A program made the translations under genes and the position numbers. Below, piece after piece: positions 42,157 through 53,189 of a stretch of 64,000 nt of DNA (its first letter is position 1; each line of letters begins with the position of its first letter). The notes under the pieces were generated by a model, which saw only the letters and a list, made by a program, of their open reading frames with translations, did not search any database and was not told the origin of the DNA. Origin of the DNA: Ichthyophis bannanicus. Taxonomy: Eukaryota > Chordata > Amphibia > Gymnophiona > Ichthyophiidae. The stretch is taken from contig CM066047.1 in NCBI GenBank assembly GCA_033557465.1, positions 3,162,001-3,226,000 on the forward strand, given 5' to 3'.

Positions 42157-42689
42157 GGGTGGTTTGGACAGCAGGAAACCTCACATGAAGCATGCTACTA
42201 AGAGGTGTGAAGATATAGGATGTCCATCCACCGGTCTGTGAGAGGCCACAATGGCACTAAGGTGAACGCTTACCAAGTTAGTCTTAAGACATGTCATGAA
42301 TTATTGGAGGAGATATTGTATAAGCATCTCCACCAGGCAAGAAAAGGGATCAAGGTCTTTTGGGGAGCACCAAAGGGCAAACTACACCTTTTGAATGCAT
42401 AAGATCACCTGGTGGAATCTTTACGTGATGCTATAAGGACCTCTTTGACCACCTGTGGTAGGTTGAGGTCAGCGAGCCCTAACCTTTCAGCAGTCATGCC
42501 GTCAGGCATAAGGAGTGAAGATTGGGATGGAAGAGCATCCCATGGTTCTGAGAGGACAGGCACACATCCAAAGTTGGGTGGCTGAGTCTGCCCCAGGTGA
42601 AGAAGCAGAGGAAACTACAGTTGATGGGGGCAAAAGACAGTTATGAGAATCATCAAGCCCCTCTCAGCCTGCAGCTTGAACAGCATCTT

Positions 42690-43125
42690 AGGTATCAAGG
42701 GGATGGGAAGGTATGCATAGAGCAGTCCCTGTCCTCACTAGAGAAGGAAGGCATCTGGGACCTGTCAATGCAGTGACGGAACCCTGGAGCAGAAGAGCGG
42801 AAGCTGCATATTTTGTGGAGTAGCAAAAAGATCTATGAATAGGGTTCCCCATGTTTGGAAGATCTGAGCAGCCATCTCTCGATGCAAGGTCCATTCATGT
42901 GGATGAAGGATATGGCTTACCTGTATTCTAGGACATTGAGTTTGCCTGGGAGGTACACTGCTCTGAGGTGAATGCGGTGAGAGATGGCAAAGTACCATAG
43001 ATGAATTGCCTGTTTCTTACAGGGGACAGAATCTCGTTCCCCCTGTTTGTTTATAAAGAATATAACAACTTGGTTGTCCATTCTGACTAGAACAGATTGC
43101 CCCAATAGCTGGGGTTGAAAACCCC
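42690..43125 (-). pseudogene. DIRS RNase H C-terminal fragment, copy 2
   Basis: The minus strand reads VLVRMDNQVVIFFINKQG (RNase H Asp in the MDN position) and LRAVYLPGKLNVLEY. In another frame it gives HEWTLHREMAAQIFQTWG and LFIDLFATPQN, the connection between RNase H and recombinase in DIRS. Truncated upstream by CR1-A. Confidence 0.75.
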
Positions 43126-43145
43126 AAAGAGCATTTGTCAGTGCC

Positions 43146-43655
43146 CGTAGATAAGAACATAAGATATGCCATACTGGGTCAGACCAAGGACAATCAAGCC
43201 CAGTATCCTGTTTCCAACAGTGGCCAATCTAGGTCATACATACCTAGCAGTTTCCCCAAAAGACACAGGTTCCACAGTGCTTGTATTGGGTCAAGCATTG
43301 ATGTCCCGGGTCCCTTTTAATAATGGTTTATGGACTTTTCATCCAGGAACTTATCCAAACCTTTTTAAACCCAGCTACACTAACAGCCTTTACTACATCC
43401 TCCGGTAACAAATGCCAGAGTTTGATTACATGTTGAGTGAAAAAATATTTTCTCTTATTAGTCTTAAATAGATAGCTTCATTGCATGCCCCCTAGTCTTG
43501 CTATATTTTAATGGTGTAAACAATCGATCTATGTTTACCCGTTCCACTCTATTCATTAATTTATAGATCTCTATCATATCTCCCTTCAGCTGTCTCTTTT
43601 CCATGTTGAAGAGCCCTAACCTTTTTAGCCTCTCTTCATAGGGGTATCCTTCTAT
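43146..43655 (-). mobile_element. CR1-A 3' end, host of the ERV
   Basis: Starts at the terminal AAGAACATAAG and covers the 3' UTR and C-terminal coding block on the minus strand (CATACTGGGTCAGACC, then the FFTQ block). At 43655 it is interrupted by an ERV and continues at 56156. Confidence 0.9.
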
Positions 43656-44185
43656 TGTGGTAGGCTATGGCCTATGATAGCCTGCAAATATGAAAGGCAT
43701 GTAAGTTAGGCCCTGATTCCAACCCCCATCTTAGTAAGAACCAAAAATCTGTGAAAGTCTGAGAAAGCTGCTTTAAAACTGCTTAACAAGAAGTTTTTCA
43801 TGAATTCATAAATCCTTCATTATTCTCTTGTGTTCTGAGGATAGAAATGTTTCAATACTTGCATTCCTAGAGCTAGAAACGACCTCACAGTAGAATTGTA
43901 TCAATACCTAGAAACTGTACCATTGTTAGAACAATCCTAGAGGAGGGAGCAGGGTGCTAGGCCCAGAAAGGGTCTCTGATTGGACAAATGCAGGGGGTGT
44001 TGGGACCAATAGAAAGTCTGCATGTATCAAACTGAAAAGAAATGTATAAAATGAATATGTTTCTGTAAGAACTTTGCTCAGTCCTTTTTGAAAGCTTGAC
44101 TGTCTGGGCCTTGTGCACAATAAATTGGCTTGGATCTTTGAACTGACTCCTGGTATTATTTATTGCATGCTTATCAGCTGCTACA
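43656..44185 (+). repeat. ERV 5' LTR
   Basis: This 530-base LTR starts TGTGGTAG and ends CTGCTACA. A TATA-like TATAAAATG lies near 44045 and AATAAA near 44120. The last ~107 bases match the 3' LTR almost perfectly, while the rest is strongly diverged from it. Confidence 0.9.
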
Positions 44186-44191
44186 TATTCT

Positions 44192-44211
44192 TGGAGCGTT
44201 GTGCCGGGAAT
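44192..44211 (+). promoter_or_regulatory. Candidate primer-binding site (tRNA-Gly-like)
   Basis: TGGAGCGTTGTGCCGGGAAT, six bases after the LTR end, would pair with the 3' end of a tRNA-Gly (TCC type) with one mismatch and one extra base. The position is right; the tRNA identity is inference. Confidence 0.45.
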
Positions 44212-44457
44212 GTGCGAGTAGTGGATGGTATTCAAGTGAATATACCACGTACTTTCGCTTCCAGGTTTGGCCCGGTTGGAACCGTGTTTGTCCGACCGCA
44301 GGGGAAACCTCAGGCGCCACCGGTCCTCTTGTATTGGGGAGGATTCCGCCTTGCCTCAGCAGACCACTGGGTCCAGCTGGCCAACACCTCCGAACCCGAG
44401 GGGAGTCCAGGATCCAACCCATGAACTGGTTTGGTATCGGGAACCGTATCCGGTGAG

Positions 44458-44640
44458 TAGACATTTTTTTGTTTGATAGTCAGTGAAGCCTGGGGAAAGC
44501 CTTGCATGAGTATGCGAGACTGGGGAAAGTCTTGTATGAGTATGCAAGACTAATTTGGTTTAGACATTTTCTTGTTTGATAGTCAGTGAAGCCTGGGGAA
44601 AGTCTTGCATGAGTATGTGAGACAAATTTGGTATAGACTA
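44458..44640 (+). repeat. Tandem repeat in the ERV leader
   Basis: A unit of about 103 bases beginning TAGACATTTT and containing GATAGTCAGTGAAGCCTGGG occurs almost twice (44458 and 44561). Within it, GGGGAAAG followed by CTTGCATGAGTATG also repeats. Non-coding leader sequence. Confidence 0.8.
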
Positions 44641-45647
44641 ACTGGGAACGTCTTGCATAAGTGCGCAAAGACAAGAGAGCCTGATCACCTCTCATAAGGG
44701 CGGTCCTAGTACGCTCCGCATAAGGGTCAGCAGAAGCTGAAGCCACTGACCCTTCGGGATGAGTTAGTCAGTAAAACCTTGGGCATTTGAAAAATAATTT
44801 CTTGTTGCTGGTATGACTGCCTGTGTGATTGAGAGGTCTTGAAACACAGACCGAGTGAGAGTGGACTCCTGAGTAGCGCAGTTCCTGGCGGGGCGACCGC
44901 GCCCAGGTTGCGAAAAGGAGGAAGCGTTTGGTGTTTGTCTCCCCCATTGTTCCATTGTCCTTACTGTTTGTTGTTTGTATCTGATTTTTGTTATCTGTTG
45001 AAACCGTGGGTTTCCCTTCTGGTATAATGTAAGATTATTCTGTTGGGTAATTTGTGAAACAGTTTACCGTTTAAGGAATAGTACTAAGAAAAGAAGAAAG
45101 AAGAAAACAACTCAGGAGTCACTTTTAAGTACAAAGACAGCTGCCTCACTGATTTCAGTTTTTTTCCAGCACAGCAAGTCTCTAGTAAGCAGAGAGAGAA
45201 GGGGTGTGTCTTTCACACAGCCCGTAGAAAGGAATGTTTTAGTATCCTTTAACCCTTTGAAGGCTTACTTTCAATTTTTAATCCACATTCTGCAGCTGAG
45301 TTAATTTGTGCTTATTTCAGGAAAATTGTACCTGTCTTATTCAATATGTTCTAATAGGGATGTTCCTTCTGCTATGGTCATGTATTATATATCATTTGGT
45401 AGGAAAATTTAGTCAGAATTTTGGATCCTGACAGTTTTGGGCTCAGCCTGGAAAGGGTAACATAGTAACATAGTAAGTGACGGCAGATAAAGACCAGCAT
45501 GGTCCATCCAGTCTGCCCAGCAAGATGGCAAGAGTAGGTGCACCTGTCGCTCTGTGCAGGCCACCCCTCCCCATGTTTTTGTTTCTGTTTAGGGGTGAAC
45601 CCACCACTCCATGTAGGACACCCTTATTTGTTCAGATGCTAGATAGT

Positions 45648-48488
45648 TCAGAAGTTAGATGGTACTGTTTGTTTTGCTTTTATCCTGTTGCTGTAAAGGG
45701 ATCCACTGTGTTTGTCCCATGCCGTTTTGAATTCCATCACCGTGTTTGCCCTCACCACTTCCATCGGGAGGGCATTCCAAGCATCCACCACCCTTTCAGT
45801 GAAGAAATATTTCCTGACATTGCCTTTCAATTTACCACCTTGCAGCTTCATGTTATGCCCTCTAGTTTTACAGCTTCCCCGTCTTTGGAAGAGGTTTGTT
45901 TGTTCATCATTTCTCTTTAAGTATTTAAAGGTCTGAATCATATCTCCCCTGTCCCTCCTCTCCTCCAAAGTGTACATATTTAGGTCTTCAAGTCTCTTCT
46001 CATAAGGCTTCTGACGCAGGCTCCAAATCATTTTGGTCGCCTTTCTCTGAACAGTTTCCAGTCTTTTTACATCTTTTGCAAGATATGGTCTCCAAAACTG
46101 AACACAGTATTCCAAGTGAGGCCTCACCAGTGACTTGTACAGTGGCATAAGTACCTCTTCCTTTCTGCTGGTAATCCCTCTTTGAATGCAGCCCAACATC
46201 CTCCTGGCTTTTGCCACCGCCTTGTCGCACTGTTTTGCCACCTTGAGATCATCAGAGATAATCACACCAAGGTCTTTCTCCTGAACCGTGCATACCAACC
46301 TCTCACCCCCTATTGTGTACTTTTCCCTTGGATTTCTGCTTCCCAAGTGCATGACACTGCACTTTTTCACATTAAATCATAGTTGCCAAGCATTAGACCA
46401 GTCTTCCAGCTTTTGTAGATCTTTCCTCATGTTATCCACTCCCTCTGGGGAGTCCACTCTGCTGCAAATTTTTGTGTCATCTGCAAAAAGACAGACTTTT
46501 CCATTCAGTCCTTCAGCAATATCACTCACAAATACATTGAACAGTGCCGGGCCCAGGACCGAACCCTGAGGCACCCCGCTAATCACCTTCCTCTCATCCG
46601 AGTGAGCTCCATGTACCATCACCCTCTGTTGTCTGTCAGTCAACCAATTTCTAATCCAGTTTACTATCTTGGGACCCATCCCCAAGCTACTGAGTTTATT
46701 GACAAGCCTCCTATGAGGAACAGTATCAAAGGCTTTGCTGAAATCCAGATAGATGACATCCATTGCATGCCCCAGATCTAGTTCCTTGGTCACCCAATCA
46801 AAGAACTCAATCAGATTTGTTTGGCAAGACCGTCCTTCGGTAAAACCATGTTGCCTGGGATCTTGCAACCTGTTGGTTTTGAGAAAGTTCACTATTCGCT
46901 CTTTCAGGAGCGCCTCCATTACTTTTCCTGCCACCGAGGTAAGGCTCACGGGCCTGTAATTTGACACTTCTTCCCTGTCACCACTTTTGTGTAGAGGTAC
47001 AACATTAGCCATTCTCCAGTCCTGAGGAACCACTCCTGTTTCCAAGGATCTGTTGAAGACATCCTTTAACGGTCCTGCAAGAACCTCTCTGAGCTCTTTC
47101 AGTATCCTGGGATGTATCCCATCCGGTCCCATGGCTTTGTCCACTTTCAGTTTAGCAAGTTGTTCTAACACCTCATCTTCTGTGAATGGTGTGGTATCTA
47201 CTTCAGTCCTATTTTTATATTTGGGAGTCACAGCTGGTCCATCTCCAGGATCTTCTTTAGTAAAAACAGAGCAGAAGTATTTGTTTAGCAATTTCGCTTT
47301 TTCAGTGTCACTTTCCACGAGTCCTTTCCCAGCACTTCTGAGTCCTGCAATTCCAACTCTGATCTTCTTCCTTTCCTGAATATACCTGAAGAAAGTTTTG
47401 TTGCCACCCTTAACATCTTTAGCCATTTTTTCTTCTGCCTTTGATTTTGCTATCCTTATTACTCTTTTAGACTCTTTGAGTTGGATCCTGTATTCATTTC
47501 TGTGTTCTTCTGTTTGCAAGCTTTTGAATTTTGAAAAAGCTGTGTTTTTTGCCTTTATTTGCGCAGCCACCTCTTTGGAAAACCAAATAGGTTTCCTTCT
47601 CCTCTTGTTTTTATTTATTTTTCTTACATATTTATCTGTTGCCCCTTTTATTGCCGCCTTTAGTTTAGTCCATTGCAATTCCACTTCCCTTATCTTCTTC
47701 CACCCCGTCATCTCCTCCTTTAAGTACTCGGCCATTTTATTGAAGTCAGTGTTTTTGAAGTTTAGGACTTTGAGCTTGCTATGATTGGCCTGTACCATGG
47801 CTTTTATCTCAAACCACACCGTGTGATGGTCGCTGTTGCTCACAGGGACACTCACGCAGACATTCGACACGTTATCACTGTTGGTAAGCACTACATCCAG
47901 CGTTGAGCTTTCCCTGGTTGGTTCCATCACCATTTGTCTAAGTAATGCATCTTGGAGAGCATCCACAATTTTTTTGCTTCTTTCCAGATGTGCAGAAGGA
48001 GTAATCCAATCCACATCAGGTAGATTAAAGTCACCTAATATGATCGCTTCCCCCTTTGCTGCTATCTTGGCAATATCTATAATCAATTTGTTATCTCTCT
48101 CTTCAATTTGAGTCGGAGGTCTGTAGACTACAGCAATATGGATGACAGTGCCATCTCCTCTTTCCAACGCAATCCAGAGCGCTTCTTCTTTTCCCCATGT
48201 TCCCTGCATTTCAGTAGCTTTAATACTGCTTTTGACATACAAGGCTACTCCTCCTCCTTTTCCATTTTCTCTGTCTCTTCTGAATAGATTATAGCCAGCT
48301 ATGGCTATATCCCAATCATGCGATTCATTAAACCATGTTTCCGTAACGGCCACGATGTCCAAATCCGTTTCCACCATTAGGGCTTCCAGGTCTGGAATTT
48401 TTTTGGCTAAGCTTCGAGCATTTGTGCTCATTGCTTTCCAGCATTTAACTGGCTTGTGTGTATTTTGCATTGATTTTATTCTGCCCAT
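45648..48488 (-). pseudogene. CR1-C ORF2, endonuclease-reverse transcriptase, one stop
   Basis: This is an almost complete 946-codon frame. Endonuclease: STNARSLAKKIPD, Glu50 in TETWF, Asp143 in GDFNLPDVDW, Asp220-His221 in [70 protein letters not shown] and catalytic FADDT near residue 668. A TGA at about 46374 follows WQL where related copies have a sense codon before FNVKKC (probable CGA to TGA). The same frame continues for 240 codons through RPHLEYCVQFWRP and KYFFTERVVDAWN to the natural end. Apart from that stop I see no defect. It is oriented opposite to the ERV. Confidence 0.93.
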
Positions 48489-48604
48489 TTCTTCCCACTT
48501 GTTTTTGATGTGTGGTTTAAGAGTATGGCTGTTTCTGATGTTGTTCTGCTTTTGCAGGGGGTGGCATGCAGATGTTGACCTTCCACATCCGTCACCCCCT
48601 TTTC

Positions 48605-49576
48605 CTAGTTTAAATGCATATCCACATACTGCCTGAAATTTTCACTTAGGTTTCTTTTCCCTGCGACAGAGAGATGTAGTCCATCAGCACAGTATAGTCT
48701 CTTGTTGGTCCATCTATTGTCCCAGTTGCCAATAAATCTGAATCCTTCTTGTTTGCACCAGGTCTGGAGCCATGTATTAAAGTTGTTAATGCGATGCAGC
48801 CTTTTTGTCCCCTTACCAAGAACAGGTAGAACTTCTGAGAATGCAACAGTGTTAACAATGGGCTTGAGTTTCTCTCCCAGAGATTGGAAGTCCTTTTGGG
48901 CTGTAGAGGCACTGTTTCTAGCCAGGTCATTTGTGCCCAAGTGGATAATAACATCTGGTTTGGAGTGCTCACTTTTTGCGCTAAGTATTTCAACAACTTG
49001 GTTTGTATTCCTGCTGGCTGAAGAGACTGGTAGGCACATGACTATCTTCTCTCCTTTGAACTGTGTTCCCAAGTTGCTGCCTCTGATGATGGAATCTCCA
49101 AGTAGTAATAGTTTTCTGTTTGGTGAGGTTTTCTTCATATTTGGTGCTTTAGCAGGAGATTGGGCATTGTCTGACTCATTTAAGGGCCCTTCAGTTTCCT
49201 TGGGTTGGGCATCCTCAATAGCCAAGGCAGAGAAGGCATTTTGCAGGGATATCTCTTGATGTGTAGGATGTCTCTGCATTACAGGTCGCAATCTTCCGGA
49301 ACCCACTGTGATCCATTTGTTCCTGGGGTGTTTGATTCTTTGTGGGAGCGGTGGTGGACTTTGTTCAGTTTGTATCCTAGAAGAGGTGCGCTTCATTGCA
49401 GCCAGTTCCTCCCTCAGTAGAGAAACTTCTTTATGCATGGCTGCTAGGTCTTTCCTTAGTATAGTCAGTTCTTCATGCATGGCAGCTGACTTTAGGCATA
49501 TAGGACAAGCTCTTAGGCTCCAAATGATTCTTCTTTGAATGAAAGTACCACAGTTATTGCACTGAATACACGACAT
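48605..49576 (-). CDS. CR1-C ORF1, zinc-binding and esterase protein
   Basis: An intact 323-codon frame. Residues 3-27 hold cysteines at 3, 6, 9, 24 and 27, suggesting a small zinc-binding module like those at the start of CR1 ORF1 proteins. Residues 31-62 form a charged helix in which the AAMHEELTILRKDL segment is repeated in varied form, a likely coiled coil for self-association. Residues 150-323 are an SGNH-type esterase: GDSIIRG (Ser162), HLGTNDLAR (214-217) and ADGLHLS (Asp298, His301). CR1 elements are known to carry such esterase domains; the substrate is not known to me. It lies 116 bases upstream of ORF2. The start at 49576 gives the full cysteine cluster. Confidence 0.88.
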   Translation of the reverse strand: MSCIQCNNCGTFIQRRIIWSLRACPICLKSAAMHEELTILRKDLAAMHKEVSLLREELAAMKRTSSRIQTEQSPPPLPQRIKHPRNKWITVGSGRLRPVMQRHPTHQEISLQNAFSALAIEDAQPKETEGPLNESDNAQSPAKAPNMKKTSPNRKLLLLGDSIIRGSNLGTQFKGEKIVMCLPVSSASRNTNQVVEILSAKSEHSKPDVIIHLGTNDLARNSASTAQKDFQSLGEKLKPIVNTVAFSEVLPVLGKGTKRLHRINNFNTWLQTWCKQEGFRFIGNWDNRWTNKRLYCADGLHLSVAGKRNLSENFRQYVDMHLN

Positions 49577-49751
49577 GTTGCTTAAGCAGTCCCAGAAGAG
49601 GAAGAATAATAAGAAAAGTTGAAGATGTGGGCGTTACCCAAGTTAGGAACGACAGATGGCACGTATGTGACCACTATATAGGCAATGTAGCCCCTGGGGT
49701 GGGTGGGGTGAGGGGTGGGGTGGGCGGGAACCTAAGTGTCTCTGGCCAGTA

Positions 49752-50175
49752 GGCTGTTCCTGAACAGTGGGCACACAGCAAGGGAGTAGGTAAGGGAACC
49801 CACCAAGAAGGGCAAATAGATAGATAAATATGTGGAGACAAACAGACAAAAAACCTCACAATTTAGCAGCAAATTCAGCAAAAATCACCTTTTGGATGAG
49901 CTCAGGAAAGCACTGCTCTTCTCAAGAAGCACAAGGGCAGTCTGAGCAAGCCCACATGCACAACAGGAATGGAGGTTTACAACAATGCCTCAGCAGGGGG
50001 GGGAGGGGCAGTAACTCAGGTAGACTAAGAGAAAGATAGTTTAAACCTCTACAGCAATGGAGGCTGTTCCTGAACAGTGGGCACACAGCAAGGGAGTAGG
50101 TAAGGGAACCCACCAAGAAGGGCAAATAGATAGATAAATATGTGGAGACAAACAGACAAAAAACTCACAATTTAA
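49752..50175 (-). repeat. Tandem monomer in the CR1-C 5' UTR
   Basis: A block beginning GGCTGTTCCTGAACAGTGGG at 49752 recurs at 50062, a period of 310 bases, with about 115 bases of the second unit's partner preserved nearly unchanged. That makes roughly 1.4 units. Tandem 5' monomers act as promoters in some other LINEs. Confidence 0.85.
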
Positions 50176-50434
50176 GTTAAGTTCTTATTAACCCCTTTCA
50201 AGCTCCTCAACTGTTCTTGTTATATCTCAGCCCTACTTGTCTTTTATGGTCCAAACAGAAATGATAGAGAAATTAAGGAAACTGCTTTTGTTTTTCCTTT
50301 GACCTTCGAAGTAGAGGTTAAGAACCCTGACAGGACTATGAAGCATCCCGAGCCAGTAGTTACCAGATCGCGATTTGAAAGTGATTTAAATCCTGAGTGA
50401 ATGAGGAGTTAATCGTGCTTGAATTTTAATTCCT

Positions 50435-50457
50435 GATATATATATATATATATATAT
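50435..50457. repeat. (TA)n microsatellite
   Basis: An uninterrupted alternating TA run of about 23 bases. Confidence 0.9.
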
Positions 50458-50901
50458 TTGGTTTTGACTGCGTATGCTATTGAGCAAAATTAAAAGTAAA
50501 AACGAGATTTTATATACTGTGGCAAGCACCTCATAGAGGACATACTTATTGTTTATAAAAAAAAAGAAAAGGGGAGAATATGCATTCCAGATATCCACCC
50601 ACTTTATGAAAAAGTACCTGTTTCATGTCCTTTGAATATCTGCTTTTTAAAGTGTAAGATTTAAAGTAATTCCTTTGCATTATTCAGCTTAGTACTGACG
50701 ACGGCTGGCAGTTAGTTTCATGCCAAGTATTTTTACTCTAGTCATACGTAACAGATATGTGGCCGTCATGTTAGAAGCCATAGTTCTTTCTATTGGGATT
50801 GTTGTTATAACATGTTGCAAAATAATAGTTTTACTTTATCTAAATTGTTCCTATTTAGAATGAGCACACACATCCATTATGCTTATTACAACCAATCTAA
50901 G

Positions 50902-51196
50902 CTTATTTATTTACATTCTCTTATATACCGTGCTATTCTGCATCAGTGCAGTTTACATTGAACAAACTGAAATTACATTGAACAGGGCATTATAACTTGG
51001 AGATAACTATTTTACAGGGAACATGGGCTATGGAGGGTTAAGTGGCTTGCCCAAGACCACAAGGAGCACCTGTGGGACTAGAAACCCCAGTCCTTCCGGC
51101 TCAAGGTTGCTGTCCTCTAGTGGGATTTGAACCCCCGACCTTCCGGCCTGAAGTACCTTGCCCCAACCACTAGGCCACTCCTCCACTCCACTTATG
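50902..51196 (-). mobile_element. tRNA-headed SINE, long form
   Basis: Nearly identical to 1932-2235, including the double tRNA-like module and the same tail type. CTTAT on both sides may be a short TSD. It inserted in the ERV leader between the CR1-C insertion and gag. Confidence 0.9.
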
Positions 51197-51339
51197 TTTT
51201 CTGCCTACCCTTTGTTTAATATTGTTGTATAGTTCTGACTCATAGTCCTCAGGAAAATACAGCCTGACTGCCCGCCACCTCTGTCTGTTGTCAAGTACGT
51301 CATAGGGGGGGGGGGTCGTCAGAGTCCACGCAGATTCTG

Positions 51340-52680
51340 TTGAAATGTATGTCTAGGAATATTAGCAAGGGATTTGCTGGAGACTACGGAATTAAAATGT
51401 CTCCTTCCCCATTAGGAATGCTCTGTGAAAGGGAGTGGCCAGTGTTGGTCACTTCATGGCCCTGTGAGGGCACCTTTGATATTAGTATAGTTTCCCGTGT
51501 TCAGGTTATACAGAAAATGTTCCGTGATCAATTTCCCTATATAGATTCCTGGTTAAGTGTTTGTGAAGGGAAAAAAAGCCCTCCCGGATAAAGCGTTGCT
51601 ATGAGGAACAGTGTAGGAGATTAGTAGCAACCACAAGGGAGGGGAGCCCGGAAGTCTGGATCTTTAAAAAAAAAAAAAAAAAAAAGCTGCCCGTTTATTC
51701 TACCCCAGAATCTCCAGACATTCCATTCTGTCTGTCCCAATATCTTTATAGGCCAGTCCCCTCAGCTTTGCCACCACCCCGGACAGAGCCTGGGGCAGGG
51801 GGGGGGGGGGACACCTCTCTGCAGTTGTACCCCAAGTAGTTCACCAGCCAACTCCACAGCAGGAGGACGTGCACCCCCTCTTGACCGGAAGCTCTGGCTT
51901 AGTTCAGAGTGCCTCGGGAGGACCACAGTCCACTGATGACACTGTCAGCAGGGATTCATTTGCCAGTTGGGGGTCACTTGCTGCAGGCAGCCAAAGCCGG
52001 GGAGCAGAATTTCAACAATCCCCAAACCACCTTATACTTTCAGAAGTACAACAGCAAGTCAAGGGATGGTAACCTTATGCCATTGCGTCAAGTACCTGGT
52101 ATACTTATCCTAGATGATACAGGGCCTGAAAAAAGGAGGCCGGAAAGCTATGAATATCGGGAAGGTATCGGAAGTTATCCAGTGTCCGAATGAGAGCCCA
52201 GTGGCCTTTCATAAGCAGTTGTCTGAAGCCTATAGATTGTATACCCCATACGATCCAGCAGCCCAGGAGAATTTGCGTATGGTAAATGCAGCCTTTGTCA
52301 GTCAGTCCCAGAGAGATATAAGACGAAAAATTACAGAAACTGGATGGATTTGCGGGCATGAATACAGCCCAGTTAATGGAAGTTGCTCAGAAAATGTTTG
52401 TGAATTGTGAAAATGAACGTAACAGAGAAAGTGAACGTAAAATGAAGAAGAAAGCAGATCTTCTTGCTGCCGCTTTAGTTGAACGACGTGGAGGAGGTTT
52501 TCCTAACCGAAGGAGCAGAGGACGTGGAAGGGGCCGTGAAAATAATTGGACCCCACTGGGTGCGAATCAGTGCGCCCACTGCAGAGAAGGACATTGGAGA
52601 AGTGAATGCCCGCATCTTGACTCCACCCCCAGGGGAGGAGGGAGTCCCTGGAGAACAGGAGGTTGATTTCAGAGTCGTGG
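51340..52680 (+). pseudogene. gag: ERV gag remnant
   Basis: Gag builds the virus core. A matrix-like stretch is open at 51340-51591 (EREWPVLVTSWPCEGTFD, FPYIDSWLSV). A degraded proline-rich section with a long A-run at 51666 and G-runs follows. Capsid-like sequence starts near 52080 (PLRQVPG), but most of the N-terminal capsid half is absent, jumping to the major homology-like block GPNESP-type wording (CPNESPVAFHKQLSEAY) near 52190. The nucleocapsid has one zinc knuckle, CAHCREGHWRSEC, one residue shorter between the second Cys and His than the usual spacing. Frameshifts near 52130 and 52360 and a stop at the end. Not functional. Confidence 0.82.
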
Positions 52681-52813
52681 AAGAATGACTCAAGCACAGT
52701 TCCAGCGAGAGAGGGAAGAAGCTATTGAGGGAGTGGCAGTTGCAACGGGCTATGAGATGGATGAAGACTAGGCCAGACCGGGCTCCAAGTTCACCCTGGG
52801 TCCCCAGGAGCCT

Positions 52814-53113
52814 ATGGTCAGTTTGAAAATAGGGGACCAATATATGGACTTTATGGTGGATACAGGAGCAGAACACTCAGTGGTCGCAAAGCCAGTAGCC
52901 CCTTTGTCCTCTCGATCTGTCACCATTGTTGGGGCCACTGGGGCTAGAGCCACTAAGCCATTCCTGCAGAACCGCATGTGTGAACTAGGGGGACAGAAAA
53001 TAACGCACCAGTTCCTGTATATGCCTAAGTGCCCTATTCCACTTTTGGGCCGAGATATGCTTGCTAAGCTCCAGGCGCAGATATCTTTGCTGAAGGGGGA
53101 GAAATGCAAATGA
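52814..53113 (+). pseudogene. pro: ERV protease
   Basis: A retroviral aspartic protease of about 100 residues. The active-site DTGAEHSV and the C-terminal LLGRDMLAK are visible, and the frame is open from 52814 to a stop at 53111. In gammaretroviruses protease is read through from gag and continues into RT. Here the stop and a frame change near 53113 separate it from RT, so the polyprotein is broken. Confidence 0.85.
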
Positions 53114-53189
53114 CTGTAAACTCAAAACCCTGCGCTGGATTGATGGTGCTGACTGTCCCCCGAGAAGAATAATGGTGGTTCTATAATGT

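Larger units (their letters stand above)
40990..43145 (-). mobile_element. DIRS-type retrotransposon, copy 2 (partial)
   Basis: The minus strand carries the RNase H end, a spacer, the tyrosine recombinase and the inverted-repeat right end of a DIRS element related to copy 1. Its upstream part (Gag, RT) is lost where a CR1-A was inserted at 43146. Confidence 0.82.
45435..50325 (-). mobile_element. CR1-type LINE, family C, nearly intact
   Basis: On the minus strand: 5' UTR with a tandem repeat, ORF1, ORF2 with a single stop, and a 3' UTR ending in TTACTATG repeats. CCTGACAG occurs on both sides (45427-45434, 50326-50333) and may be its TSD. About 26 bases lie between the octamer repeats and the left copy, so the exact 3' boundary is uncertain. 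It inserted into the ERV leader and is one of the youngest elements here. Confidence 0.9.

Noticed and set aside
45427..45470. A second retroviral primer site (TTTTGGGCTCAGCCTGG resembles a tRNA-Pro-type site) implying another nested LTR element
   Set aside because: I found no LTR start upstream and no partner LTR. The CCTGACAG repeat fits better as a flank of the CR1-C insertion, though the 26 bases beyond its octamer repeats remain unexplained.
46377..48488. 703-codon frame as a host nuclease gene
   Set aside because: Endonuclease-RT layout, CR1 3' end and homologous copies in the window identify a LINE ORF2.
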